64,000 bases of DNA from Puccinia triticina (lineage: Eukaryota > Basidiomycota > Pucciniomycetes > Pucciniales > Pucciniaceae). The stretch spans positions 4,898,001 to 4,962,000 of the forward strand of contig NC_070558.1 in assembly GCF_026914185.1 (NCBI RefSeq). Direction: 5' to 3'. The first letter of the stretch is position 1. Every line of letters begins with the position of its first letter. Position numbers and translations under genes: made by a program. Under the pieces are notes generated by a model that was given only the letters and a program-made list of their open reading frames with translations, did no database searches and was not told where the DNA came from. This document shows, piece by piece, positions 1-11,998 of this stretch.

Positions 1-1749
1 TACTTCCGTATGGGCTGGTCAAAAACGATTGGGTCAATTAGCCAAGTGGAAAACGTTAGTGATAGTCACCCAATAGATACCTATAATTAATCAAGCTAAT
101 ATTCACTTATTTGATACAGTGCCGAAGAAGTGGCAGCCTTGATTCGGTCTCTACCGGTAGAAGAGCAGCCGAAACAGGTCATCGTGACGCGTAAAGGGAT
201 GTTAGACCCTCTCGAAGTCCATTTACTCGATTTCCCCAACATTGTCATCAAAGGTAGCGAACTGCAGTTACCCTTCCAATCAGCCATGAAGCTTGAAAAG
301 TTCGGAGATCTCATCCTTCGAGCAACTCAGCCACAAATGATTCTTGCCAATCTGTTTGATGATTGGCTCAAATCGATTTCCTCCTACACTGCATTCTCTC
401 GTTTGATCTTACTGTTGCGGGCTCTGCACGTCAACCAAGAGAAATCGAAGATCATCTTGAGGCCGAACAAGTCGACCATTACTCAGCCACATCACGTATG
501 GCCAACGCTCTCAGATGAAGAATGGATGAGAGTCGAATTGGCTCTCCGGGACCTAATCTTAGCTGATTATGCCAAGCGTAACGCCGTCAATACAGCTTCA
601 TTGACCAGTTCCGAGATTCGGTATGTATCTCGTGTTGTCAAGTTTTTCCCGCTTCATTTATGTTGACCTTCACTGTCTTCGTCCTCTTTTAGGGATATCA
701 TCTTGGGTATGGAGATCCAAGCTCCATCTATCCAGAGACAGCAGATGGCAGAGATCGAAAAAACTGCGGAACAGGCCAACCAAGTGACAGCCACTCAAAC
801 CCAAACCACCAATGTTCACGGTGATTTGATTCAAGTGGTCACGACTACTCAGTACGAAACGCAAACGTTTTCGTCGAAGACTGACTGGCGAATCCGAGCG
901 ATCAGTTCGACGAATCTTCCGCTGCGATTGCAGCATTGTTATGTGCAGAACGACGATGTATCTGACTCCCTGCCGACCTTTGTGCTAGCCAAGAACATTA
1001 TGAAGTCTTTCGTGTGCGCGGCAGATCTCAGGACACCTATCGCAGCGATCCTTTACGGTCAGGCAGCGCCGGACAATAATCGGGTCATTGAAGTTCGAGC
1101 GGTCGCTGTGATCCCGCAACGGGCGAGTCAACGGTCTATTGAGCTGCCGAATGCGTTGCCGAAGCACCCGCTCTTGGACGACATGAAGATTGTTGGGGTG
1201 ATCCACACCCAAGCCCAAGAGTCCCAGACTCTGTCTCCAAACGATGCGATCCTCTTCTCCAAACTGATGGCTCAACACTCCCAGTTGGACGGCACTAGTA
1301 TCATGTTGACCGTCGCTTTCACCCCCGGTTCCCTCTCCCTCTCCGCTTACGTCCTCACACCGAAAGGCTTTGAGTGGGGTCGAAACGCTGACCCTAATGC
1401 CCCTAACGGTTACAACCCTGCTAGCATGTCCGAACGTGTTCAGTTGTTGCTGAGTGATCGGATCTTGGGATCTACATTTGTGCCACAAGATGGAATCTGG
1501 AACGTAAGTAATCATTTCAAGGCTGGACCTTTCTACCAGCTTGATCTAATCATTTCTTTTTTTTTCTCTTTGAAGTACTCGGTGGGTCTTGGACCGAGGT
1601 TCCAAACAACGATGGAATACACGATGACTTTGGCTGGCCAGCCCATTCCTTTCTGGGACCCCAGCCACCGACCAAACCATTTCAGCGCCTTCCAAAATGT
1701 TGCTGCCGAAGAGGAACCAACTATCGATACTGCTGATCCGTTCGCATGA
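1..1749 (+). CDS. PRP8: PRP8, C-terminal part of the spliceosome core protein (5' end outside window)
   Basis: Prp8 is the U5 snRNP scaffold that cradles the splicing active site in the nucleus. The visible 512 residues cover the end of the RNase H-like domain ([17 protein letters not shown], then [17 protein letters not shown], both almost invariant in the family), the linker, and the C-terminal Jab1/MPN domain that binds and regulates the Brr2 helicase. Exons read 1-54, 120-620, 693-1503 and 1576-1749; the introns (55-119, 621-692, 1504-1575; 65-72 bp) are GT-AG and keep the frame. In the MPN part the metal-binding HxH is replaced by HTQ, as is normal for the catalytically dead Prp8 MPN domain. 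The extreme C terminus ([13 protein letters not shown]) is divergent from animal and yeast tails. No intein lies in this part. ERG9 follows in convergent orientation. Identity is certain; only the exact tail is unusual. Confidence 0.96.
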
Positions 1750-2913
1750 ACACCTTCCTTTCTGGTGGATGAACTTTGTGTGATAGGCACCCCTTTCACT
1801 CATGCTCTTCGTCCTCGAGTCTATCAACATATGACCAGAAAATTTGGCAAGTATTGGACATAGGAGCACGAAGCTGTCTTGTTCCTCTTCTTAGATCTCC
1901 ATTAAAAACTCATGTGATTCTGTAAAACGATGTTCGGTGTTCCTCATTCACCACTTTTCTGCTACATCTTTCTCTATTTTTCAACTCTCATATATTTTTG
2001 GAGAAGCAAAAGCACTCGCATCCATATCGAAAAATCACAAAACCCGCCGGTTTGATAATCCGCTTCTTCCTCCACTGCAATACATAGTTATCCTCTTGTC
2101 CGAATATACATTGATGTTTTCGGTCATGCTGAGGCTCTTTGGATTGATGTTCGTAATAAATCAATTGTGGGCAAAACAAAACTGGTGGAGTTGCAGAGGA
2201 ATACATGTGTGCTTTCAAATAGGGAAATTCTCAAGGACTCTAGATGAAATCAAAACTGCGCTGCACCACAATGTGACTACGCTCTGAGAAGTATACAGTC
2301 AGAGGTAGAGTGGGAATAAAAGGAGATTGAGAAAAAGAAAAGAATGCATAATTACATTAAGGAAAGAATAGGTAAAGATGAGGAGGAAGACATTGTTAAA
2401 GAAATATAGCGGGCAAGAAGGGAACGGAAAACTAGACATAACTAACATGACATTCAAGTTCCAAACACACCCTTCTCCCTTCCCACCCATGATGAGTGTT
2501 TAGCAAAAGCTCCCCTCCCATGCTTTGTTTGTGAAATAGCTTGCAAGGAGCGGATCAGCGCCCCATGACCGAGTCCTGTGATGGTCTTCTGGCGTAGTCA
2601 CTGCAGATTATGACTATTCCCCCTTTTTCCCCTCCATCAAGACCAATCTTTTTGGTTTCAGAAAGGATAAAAAGAAAGAGATCAGGTAATAAAACTGGTA
2701 GACATCTTTATGTTTCAAGTATTCTGTATGATTGGTTAGCTACGGAGCAGAAAAAAACAACCTGCAAAAAAAAAAGCGCTTCAGACCTGCGAATATCTGA
2801 CTTTTTTTATATTAAAAGAACGAGTATGTATAGAGAAACAAAAAACGAGCTGAAATGTGATTTTTTCTTTTCTTTATTCAACAAAAAAAACACGCATAAA
2901 TCGAAGTGGATAT
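1750..2913. other. PRP8-ERG9 convergent intergenic region
   Basis: This holds the 3' untranslated regions of PRP8 (+) and ERG9 (-). It is AT-rich with several A and T runs after 2,740. Open frames here are short, lack recognisable motifs and show no splice context. No gene or RNA is supported. Confidence 0.6.
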
Positions 2914-5073
2914 CTAGGTTTTTCTTTTATAGTTCGATTCTCCAAGAAGTGAGAGGAAGAGTGAAGTTAAGGATAGAAGTATCTGGTTTCTGTGTAAAGA
3001 AGAAAAAAAGTTCAATGGCAGCTTTTCAGCAAAGAGTGGGAGGGAGGAGGGACTGACTTTAGTAGCGAGATAGACCAATGAGCCTAGGATAGCGGAGACG
3101 CTAAGGATAAGAGCAAGGACGCTAGATACGATGATGAGGATGAACTTGAGGTCGTCGAAGCCCATCTTGGGTTTAGCAGTGAGCTGTGCGGGCGGCGGCT
3201 TGATGCCGATCCGGCGCAGGGCCGGCTGTTGGTTTACTCGGACGTCTTGGATGTTCGAGGCAATAGGGTCGTCGGAGTATAGCGGCGGCGGATTCATCGG
3301 CGTGATAAAACTCGGATAACGGTTCTCTGCCCATGCTATGATCTATGTAACTCACCGTCAGTTGTATGCTTATCGGTTATTTAGATTTGTTCCACTCTCA
3401 CCTTCCCGACTAGCACGCATAGCTGCAGATAATTCGGGTCACTGGGATCGGCTCGTTGATGGATCCTATGGGCAAAGTCTACAAAGATGTAAGACAGGTC
3501 TCGGGGATTGATAGCTTTAGATATCAACTGTAAAACAGAAGGGAGCAAATCAGATGAAAAACTATGTGATATCGAAAAAAGAAAGAGAAACTAACAAGGG
3601 CCATTAAGCTCCTGCGAATCTTGACGTTTTTCTGGAAGACGTCCAAGTTTTCGAAGCACAATTCGAGTGTGGCGATAGCCATGACTTGAGGGATAGCACA
3701 GAAGTTGAAGATGGACTGATTTTTCAAGAGGGTCATGTATTCGAGGGCGTCGATAGCATGACTGAGGGTGTCGATAGTCATCTCGGTGAGAGCCCAGCGG
3801 GCCTGTTTCTGGAATTGGGGCTGAGTGAGGAGCTTGGGTTGGTCGACGAACTTGCGCCAGATAGCTTCGGGCCAGAACATCCGTCCGGCATCCACGTCCT
3901 CCCGGAAGTCGCGAAGGATGTTGGTCTTCTGGAGCAGCAGGCCCATCGAGTTGCTCAGGCGAAGCTGGTAGCCCAGCTCCGCATTCTCCTTCCCCGACTC
4001 CGAAAACAGCCGCGATAGACCCTCCCCCACTAACCCTGCTACGTAATGGCAGTATCCGTCAAAGGCACCCATCGTGTCGATCGAGAACACTCCCCCGCCC
4101 TCTACCGCCGTCCGTGCAAATCTTGCCATCCCCGATCCCATTCGAGCCGTCACGTCTACGATAATATTTCGATACCTGTTTCCCTCAAAATTGATTCCTC
4201 CAGTCGATCAGAAAAAACACCCATTCTATTTCTCGAGGCCAAAAGTAACTTTGGATCACTTACTTGGGCTCTAGAACTTGAAATTCTGTTATCACCTTGT
4301 CGAACTCTACCAATAGGTTTCGGTCTTTTTCCGTCGGACTACCTACAGCCATGAAGAGGTTGAAAAGGGGGGAATTAAATTGAGGGATCGATTGATAAAA
4401 AAAACAGGTGAGATTTGACAGGTCATTTTTTTTTGCAGAGGGTTATATAATTTGATGGTGACCCACATCCGTCGAAGTTCCAGCCGGGCTGATCGAGCTT
4501 TTGGTAGAAGGTTTTGAGGAGGGTTTCTTTGAGTTCGATGTTGATTGACATATCATCTTCGACGGTATCGAGCCCCCTGAGGACGAGATAAAAGATGCAG
4601 ACCTGCACTCAAAAAAAAAAAAAAAAAAAAAAAAGCACATTGGTCGGTGCCCGGATTCCTTAGCCAGCACAAGAGGAGCTTTCCAGACGAGCCAACGTAC
4701 GACTCGTGAGAGCTCGCCGTCGAGCTCTTTGATCACCGCACTGAAGCTGCGGCTCGTTTGGTCGAGGAATGTCCAGCATGCCTTCATGGTGGGCTCATTG
4801 ATTCGAGTGATCCTACACAAAAAAAAGAACAGAATTCATTTCTTCTTGTTAGAGGTGCTCATGGAAGAAAAAAACGGAGACTGGACTCACTCCGGATGTT
4901 CTTCCAGATTCGGCGGGTCATACCAGAGTTTATGATTCACTAGAGCCTGGTTTGTCCGGGCGAACAGAGAATCAGTTTTTGGCGCAAATTATTTTTGAAT
5001 GGATGGATGGATGGCTTACTTTGAGTTCTTGAGGGTGGCGGATCGCCAGCCAGACCAATCCGAGCAAGTTCAT
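2914..5073 (-). CDS. ERG9: Squalene synthase (farnesyl-diphosphate farnesyltransferase)
   Basis: The enzyme condenses two farnesyl diphosphates to squalene via presqualene diphosphate with NADPH, the committed step of ergosterol synthesis at the ER membrane. Eight exons join in frame: 5073-5020, 4946-4891, 4812-4701, 4602-4467, 4342-4264, 4175-3596, 3527-3402 and 3342-2914, all GT-AG. Diagnostic motifs are the first Asp-rich site (LDTVEDDMS, exon 4), [17 protein letters not shown], the second Asp-rich site ([12 protein letters not shown]) followed by FWPEAIW, and [19 protein letters not shown]. Near the C terminus a hydrophobic anchor ([20 protein letters not shown]) marks the ER tail anchor. 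The start ATG at 5073 gives [17 protein letters not shown], the expected short N terminus. The frame stays open for 47 residues after the anchor, longer than family norm; a donor-like GTCAGT right after LATK suggests an unseen last intron, so the true tail may differ. About 476 residues are secure. Confidence 0.94.
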
Positions 5074-6067
5074 CGGGTGTTCAGTTGTTTTCGAGGATAA
5101 CTATTTTCTGCAACGACTGGCTCCGATCGACGAGTGGGGCTTCTTCTTCTGGGACTGCTCTGACTCCGTTGGGGTGCTGGGGAATGTTTCACAGCAGCTG
5201 CTGGTGTAAATCAGCACTTTCATAAACACATAAAACCCAATCTCCAACGATTTATGTCATGATTTATTATTGTCCCAACCCACACTGAGCCCCTATTTCT
5301 GTACAGTCATACACAGAAGACATCCATCAGAGCGCCGCCAATCACACGCTTTGGGGTACAACTTCCACCCTCACACACCCACACTGATGAGTTGGCGCAC
5401 GTACATTCACATCTAAATTGCAACTTCACACCAATACAAAACACCCAGCTTCCACCACGTGTATTTGGGCTTGCTTTGGGAATCGGACTGAATCTGAACT
5501 GCTTCGCATTCTATCGCATTTTAAGAACAAACATGTGGTAATTTTTTGAATAGGAGTTTAGTTCAACCAAGTTCACACATGGTTGGTGGGTGTGGATCGA
5601 CATAAATCCATATTACACCAAGTTCCCATTGATTCAAGTCGTGTCATTATGCATACCCTGCAGATCAACTGGAGTCTCGAGACAGCTCGAGACTCGGACT
5701 CCCGATGTCTCGCAAGAGAAGGCCCGCCACGCCCAGCCCATGAGGTTCGGATCGCGATGGGGTGCAGGAGAGCATAGGAGGGTGTAAAAACAAAACGCAC
5801 GCATTACAGCTTCCTAAGACCTGTTTTGATGACGAAAATTTGATTTTCCGCCGGAATACCGCCGGAGACTCAGAGTATAGAAAGGCATGTAGCTGAAATT
5901 AGTCATCTTCTCTTGAAAAGGGGTCCAACTGTTGTTTCTTGCTGAATGAAGACAAAATGATCGGTGTTGGGCTTGGCCGACTGACAAGACCACTCGACCG
6001 ATTGCCGTCTATGAAGACTATTGAGAGTGACTGTTCTGCATTTACAGTGGAGAGAAAATTAATATAT
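5074..6067. other. ERG9 upstream region, no gene seen
   Basis: The first few hundred bases should hold the ERG9 promoter (transcribed leftward). Short open frames around 5,570-5,800 occur in all registers and have no family signature. No RNA gene was recognised. Confidence 0.5.
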
Positions 6068-6377
6068 TGGAGGACTTCCCGTCGAGTCTGGGAGCCTCCC
6101 AGATCTCAATTTACACACTCATACTCTTGATTTTTGGTAGAAGGGAAAATTATGGTATTCATCAGCGTGCATAAGACTTAAAGTGACATCTCCCAGCCAA
6201 AATTGCAGTTTATGATTTTATGTAAAAAAATCTTATGCAATTTTGAATACCATAAATGTTTTCCTAACCCTACAGCTCATGACTTTCATGCGCACTGATT
6301 GTTGATTTAGTAGATGTCTTAATTTAGGAGCTGTAGGGGCATCTAGAGCTCTCTAAATGCCAACGGGAAGTCCTCCA
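6068..6377. mobile_element. Small inverted-repeat element (MITE), TGGAGGACTTCC family, 310 bp
   Basis: The ends are inverted copies: TGGAGGACTTCCCGTCGAG at the left and the complement of TGGAGGACTTCCCGTTGGC at the right. The interior has no coding capacity. Its inner ends (GAGATCTGGGAGGCTCCCAG-like at one side, a GAGAGCTCTAGATGC word at the other) recur in opposite orientation in the copy at 26,554-26,753, so this is one family. No clear target duplication was seen. Confidence 0.75.
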
Positions 6378-6631
6378 TTGACCTCCATAAACAAGTCCAA
6401 ATCACACGAGCTGTTTGGAAACCACAACCAAAATGTGTGGCTGAGACCACCTCAGGAAATTCTGACATAGTTGCAAGGATGCCAAGTGAGTGGTGAGTTT
6501 TTTTGCAGGTCTTTCTCATACCTTTGGTGGCTGTTCTCAAATTTTTGGGGCTTATTACTTTAGACCTCTGCAGAATGTCTTCCAGACCATGAAGAAAAAC
6601 TATTTCTTGGCTATTATTGAAAAGTAACATG

Positions 6632-7026
6632 CAACAATGGGAAGTTACGTTATCTGTAACAAAAAGTAATGGATAATGTAACTGAATTGGTGCCGTTATT
6701 GTTGCGCTAACAGCAGCGTTGTTTTAGTTACGTTATTTTTGATTTTTTTCTGTTTTAATAGACCTGTTATGTTATCCCCCGCAATCTGAGGAGGATAACA
6801 CGGTTTTTTTGCCCATTTTACGGTGCTTTTACGCCAGACAACGCGGTTAGCACGTTATTGGCATTATTTTTTGCGGCATCAAGGCAGAAAGTCCCCTCCG
6901 TTACGTTATCCAAACAAGCGCAGGAACATTTCACCAGATAATGATAACACATTATCTAGTAACGGTGGGAAGTTAATTTACAAAAATCCCGCTGGATAAC
7001 GTAACGTAAGTAACTTCCCATTGTTG
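6632..7026. mobile_element. hAT-like MITE, CAACAATGGGAAGTTAC ends, 395 bp
   Basis: Terminal inverted repeats read CAACAATGGGAAGTTACGT at the left and the complement of CAACAATGGGAAGTTACTT at the right. The inside is rich in GTTAT/ATAAC words and non-coding. A diverged relative of nearly the same length lies at 27,371-27,755. CA(A/G)nRTGGG ends resemble hAT elements; flanking duplication is not clear in this copy. Confidence 0.75.
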
Positions 7027-7058
7027 ATTCATGTTCAAGGGTCCTGGAAGTTGAACAC

Positions 7059-7229
7059 TGGAGGACTTCCCATCACTTTTGAACAGACCTGGAATTTCAG
7101 ATTTTGCAGGGAAATCTGAAATCTGGAACTCTGGAGCACTTTGGGGATCTTTGGGGACCTAGATTTCCCTGCAAAATCTGAAATCTGGCTGGTCAGATAT
7201 GACTTTCCAGATTGACAGGAAGTCCTCCA
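7059..7229. mobile_element. Short MITE, TGGAGGACTTCC family, 171 bp
   Basis: It begins TGGAGGACTTCCCATC and ends with the complement of TGGAGGACTTCCTGTC. The interior contains a second inverted repeat (CAGATTTTGCAGGGAAATCT and its complement around 7,095-7,190), so the whole unit can fold on itself. It shares only the termini with the 6,068 copy. Confidence 0.68.
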
Positions 7230-9687
7230 CTGGCTCAGCAGTTCCACTCCTTCTCAAGATGTGAAGCTTTTTAATATGCCCTTCTGGAGGCCTCCTGCAG
7301 GCCTTACAATTTACTTTTGGCTTGAATTCCAGATTGTAGGGATAGCTCAGCCACTAGGAATGATCCAAAAATCAGGCAGACTCAGACTGTCATGGACTCC
7401 TGCCAAAATCCTCCAATCCCAGACGCAATACTTGAGCCATGGCGTTAGAGCTGCATCATATCATGGTATTTGTAATTCTTGTTGAGAAAGAAAAAAATTG
7501 AAGGATATTGAGGGTAGCCACAGATAACACAAAACTGATGAATGATACACAAGAGGCAAATAAATGAAATGTGTTAGAAAGAGAAATAACTGACAATGAT
7601 TCCTCATGAATTTGTGAAGCATTAAATTTGCCAGCGGAGAATTTAGGAGTGGGTCTTTGGCCCCAAAACTTGGGGGGAGAACTTCCAATTGCAGCCTGTA
7701 CATGGGACGGGAAGGAAAATGGCATTGCGGAGTCTTCTGGTGCTTGGCAGTTGGCCAGGCTTCACAAAACTCATCATGGAAAAAAATGACCAATATATGT
7801 GAGCAGAAAATATTTGCTGCGCAGTGCGCACTCTCTTCAAACATTTCACACCCTACCTATTGTTCAAACTCAAGTTTTCCCAATTTACAAGTTTGTTGCT
7901 TGACATTGGGAGGCGGGCATTTGGAAGGGCCCTGAGGTATGATTGAGAGACCACTGATCTCCTCAAACTGGACTGAGTGTTGTGCCTGGGATTGTTTCAC
8001 TGATCAGAAAGCAAGGATACTCTTCTCTGAGCAGTAATAGGCCAAAATCAGTTGGTTTCACTGATCACAAGTTGATTTATCTTCACAAGTACAAAATCTA
8101 TGGGGAACTGCACTACAAAATGTGTAGACCTGTGTAGACCTATTTATAGACTGACAGATATTACCCCAAAAAGAGATAGGAATATAACCAGGGATCAAAC
8201 ATTCCTGTAGGGTTTGGACTCCTTGGCAAGGAAAGAGAGTGAAAATAGACTACTTGGGAAGGAAACAGGGAGAATAGAGAGAGATCATATAAACCCCAAC
8301 ATTTGGTTGGGGTAACAGACAGGTCCAGTTTGGACAACTTGAGAGACATGTTGGCAAGGGAGTTAAGCGGCGGGTGTGCGGTTCAAGACATTGACCTCAG
8401 CCGCAACCTCATCAGGGGTTGGGAGCTTGAATCCTTAGGATTTGCAACATTGTAAATTGTACTTTGACCATGCGGTGGTTGATCCACGGCTGCTTGTTTG
8501 TTGCTGGTGCGGCCTTGTGGGCACTGGTGAGCGCTCTCTTGGAGATGAGTGGAGCCTGGAGGTGAAGATGAGGGAAGATTGTTGAAACTCGCCTTGACTT
8601 ATGACATATTCCAACAATCCATGTACTCTGTACGCGCTACTACTTGCGCTCACAATCCTGCGCCGCAACATGCGCAGAAATTCACAAGCTCAATCTCATT
8701 GGTTGAAACCTATTCCTTAAACATGTCTCACGCCTTGAGATCTCTCTCAGTTTCCTCATGAACCTCTCAACCTTATTCATCTGACTCAAGATTCAGCTCA
8801 TCACCTTGTTGATCCTCTCTGCGCCTCTCCTCACTCAAGATCAAGACGTCAAGACATTCTCAAAACCTTGTCAACAAGTCTCCACAAAGCTTTATCTAGG
8901 ATCACCTGTTTAGCTTCCCACTTGGTGAGAAATGCACCTTGCATTTCCCAAATCCTCTTCTCATTTATCTTTTCCTCAACCTACTAACACTCTTGATCTT
9001 TCATCAGTCATTTTCTTCAGATCTTTGTGCTCCTTTTTTTCTTAGCTCCATACTGTTGTCCTTATTCTCTCCTCAGGGTTTTTTCTCTTTCTTCTTGTCT
9101 ATCTTCCCTTTGGTTCTCACAACTAATCCTCAATCCCAACAACTCAGCTCAACACAACATCTCGTCACACCTTCAATTCCCAGTTGTTCTTTTACAGATA
9201 GCCATCTGTCTCAGGGCTTGTTTTCTTATTAAATTAGTTTATTTCCTTCCTATAATGTTTTCTCATTCTTGTTCTTTTTTAGTTTTTGGTCTTTTGCTCT
9301 GAAATTCAGTCCCAGGTTCTTTAAAGATGAAGGGGAGGAGACAAGGGTGGGAGCAAACCAGGGGGGCATAAATAAAGTCCCAATCAAAGGGGGAAAAAAG
9401 TGGGTGCTGCAGACTGCTTCGATTCAATTTCCCAGCAGCTGACCATGCAAGGCTTCATGGTCAGCTGGTCAATGACCAAGCGGCTGTCTTTAGGGACTCT
9501 TACGGTTGGGCTGCCAGCTTGCATGCTGGGTAGCTGACCAACAGCCTGTGAGATTGTTGGGCTGCAAACAATCTTGGGCATTGGTTACCCGTTGGGTGAC
9601 TGTAAAAGGCCTGGGAAACACCTGGTGGCAGTCTGCTGGGTGTGAATCAGGTCGGCCAGTGGGCAGCAGACCAGTCAAGCCAGGAAC
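7230..9687. other. Long stretch without a supported gene
   Basis: Sequence is non-coding in appearance: stops in all frames, no conserved motifs. 8,760-9,300 is pyrimidine-rich on the + strand. 9,400-9,690 becomes GC-richer with words such as CAGCTGACC that recur in 10,540-11,950, so it may be part of an older repeat into which the 9,688 element inserted. Confidence 0.5.
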
Positions 9688-10528
9688 TAGAGATGGGTGC
9701 TTTGCATCCGGGTACGCGCGGCCAATTTTAGCCATTTCCTGGCATCCGCATCCACATCCGACAGTGGGTACCCGCGCGCGTATCTTTGGATACCTGCCCC
9801 TCAAAACGTGCTTACCGGTTGACTGCTGCATATGTCAGTCAACCGGGAGGCACTTCTCCTGGCCAACTGCTCCATATGGCTGTTGACTGGGAGGGACTTC
9901 TCTTGGTCAACTGCTGCAAAATGCTGTCATCCAGAAGGGACACCTCCAGGTCGACTGGACTGCTCAATATGGCTGTTGACCGGGAGGGACTCCTCCCGGT
10001 CAACTGCTTGATATGGGGAGGGACTCCTCCCGGTCGACTGCTTGATATGACTGTTGACCGGGAGGGATTTCTCCCGGTTGAATTGTGTGTATAGTTGTTG
10101 ACCAGGAGGGATTTCTCCCGGTTGACTGGTATGTCTAGTTGTCAACCGGGAGGGATTCCTCCCGGTTTACTGGTGTGTATATTTGTCCCTCCCAGTCAAC
10201 TGGTATGTCTAGTTGTCAACCGGGAGGGATTTCTCCCGGTCAACTGCTTGATACATATGCCTGTTGAACGGGAAGTAATCATCCCAGTTGAATATTGTAT
10301 GTTGCTGTTGACCGGGAGGGACTCCTCCTGATAAACAGCAACATAGAACGGCTTTATGGCTTCCAACAGCCGGAGCTCCCATACCCTAGGGAGAGCGGAT
10401 ACCCGCCGGAATACACGGGTACCTGCTGGATTCTGCCGGAATCTCAGACATCCGCATCCGCTGGCGGGTACCCAAGGGCCTCCAGCGGATAGCGGATACC
10501 CGCAACGGGTTCTGTGCACCCATCTCTA
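9688..10528. mobile_element. Non-autonomous hAT-like element carrying a hairpin-repeat array, 841 bp
   Basis: The left end is TAGAGATGGGTGC and the right end is its exact complement GCACCCATCTCTA. The flanks are CCAGGAAC (left) and CCAGAAAC (right), an 8-bp target duplication with one mismatch. Length of duplication and the AGAGATGGG termini fit the hAT superfamily. Subterminal parts repeat GGATACCCGC/GCGGGTACCC words in both orientations. There is no transposase; the core is the hairpin array at 9,820-10,335. Confidence 0.8.
9820..10335. repeat. Tandem array of perfect hairpins, unit GTTGACCGGGAGGGA...TCCCGGTCAAC
   Basis: About ten units of roughly 40-60 bp. Each unit is itself an inverted repeat: GTTGACCGGGAGGGA, a 3-4 base loop (TTCC, CTTC and similar), then TCCCGGTCAAC. 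Units are joined by short AT-rich links (TGCTTGATATG and variants). Paired changes occur on both arms in several units. The array is confined to the interior of the hAT-like element. Confidence 0.85.
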
Positions 10529-11998
10529 CCAGAAACTGTCTGATCGGCAACAGACCGGCAGACCAGCGGGGGATCAACCTTGGTCAAGGCATGGTCAAGC
10601 CACCATGGGTCCTGCCGGCAAAACATGGGCAGACAGGTGGCAGATTGACTGAAGTCAGTGGTGTACAAAAGGCCGGTAATTGACACTTGTGAGGTTGGTT
10701 CACTTCATGTATGTACAGTCATACCTCTCTGTGAGAATCAGAGTTACATCTTCTTTACACCAAGGGAGTGAGCTGACGTTGGTTTGCTGATTGTTTTTGT
10801 GGGCAACCTGACCCACCCTAACCCAGCCAAACCTTCTTTCTGGACGCCGTCGTGGTGTTGCGGTTTGCAGCCACAGTGTTGGGCTGACCACAAATGCTGC
10901 CACATATCTGACGGCAGCAGGGGCAGGTTGCTGACAGGCTGCCCTTGTTCAAACAAATCTCTCAGCAACTCTCCAGGTCCTGAGATTATGTTTTTGGGCA
11001 GCCAGGAGCGGCCCGTTGGCAATCAGCCGTCAAGCCACCTGTCATGTGATGGGTGCGTGGGATCATGTAATTGCACCTCTGCCGTGAGAGGCCGTGAGAG
11101 TCCAGGGATGAGACACTCGGAATGCATCAAAAAGATATTCCAAGCAAGGACTGAACCCATATTGCTGCAGCAGCCCGGGCTTGGAGGCGCTGCATCTTCC
11201 TACTTGGCCCCAAAGACCAATTGATTATTTGGAAGGTAAAATTTGAGGATAGTCTTGCATCCTCAAGATGGGCTGATCCAATTTTTTGTCAAAAAAAAAC
11301 TCTTCAATTTTTTTTTCTTGATCTCTTGCATGGAAGAATAACCTCTGAGATGAATAGGAAATGCAATGCTGAGGGAGGCCTCAACGGCAAGCCAGCGGCA
11401 AAATGCGGTCATCCTGACCCGGGCGAGCCTTGGCAAGACAGCTTCCGGGTTGGTTTGACAGCCCCTGTGAGCTCAAGTCTCCAGTATCAGATGTGTCAGA
11501 AAAAAGACTGACCATTGTGAGACACCAACAACGTGCTGCCCTGCATTTGCACGGCAGCCCAACAGTGTGTCTTATGTTGTTGGGTTGTTGCTCCAAGGGA
11601 GCCCAGGACAAGGACGGCTACCGGGAGGCTGACAGGCAGTGCAAGTTGGGTCGAGCCACCAGGTCACTGCCAGGCAGCTGAACGGCAGGCTTGCGGCGGA
11701 TTGACCAAGGTGGTTGCCTGTTGTCAAGAGGTACGGCAGCCTGACTGTTGCAAGACGCCAACAATGTGCTGCCCTGCATTTTCATGGCAGCCTGACAGGA
11801 TGGAAACCCTGACGCTGTGCATTCACACGGTAGGCCAACGTGTGTCCCTTTTGTTGTTGGGTTGTTGGTCCAAGGGAGCCAAAATTGCTCTTGTGGTGTA
11901 CAAGAGCAGAAAGTCTATCAAGGCCCTGTTTGGCAGGGTCCAGCGTTACATGCAGTCATAAGCCCAAATAAGGTTTATGGCACTTACTAGGATTACGG
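10529..11998. other. No gene seen; imperfect direct repeats
   Basis: Open frames are present but none has a motif. The block at about 11,519-11,600 (CAACAACGTGCTGCCCTGCA then TTGTTGGGTTGTTG and TCCAAGGGAGCC) is repeated imperfectly at about 11,752-11,885, a direct repeat spaced about 240-285 bp. Likely an old repeat flanking the hAT-like element. Confidence 0.5.

Noticed and set aside
985..1515. 176-codon open frame antisense to PRP8
   Set aside because: It is a shadow of a conserved coding exon; no motif and no independent support.
1..1749. Intein in PRP8
   Set aside because: Fungal PRP8 often has an intein, but the visible part reads through conserved Prp8 sequence with only short introns.
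1937..3056. Open frames downstream of PRP8 (for example 1,937-2,287 and 2,610-3,056)
   Set aside because: AT-rich and K/F/S-biased translations typical of random untranslated sequence; no splice structure.
9820..10335. CRISPR-like array
   Set aside because: The units are self-complementary hairpins with short AT links, not direct repeats with unique spacers, and the genome is eukaryotic.
9506..10652. Several 80-126-codon frames over the hairpin array
   Set aside because: Frames are kept open by repetition of GC-rich units; they run on both strands and contain only repeat-derived peptides.
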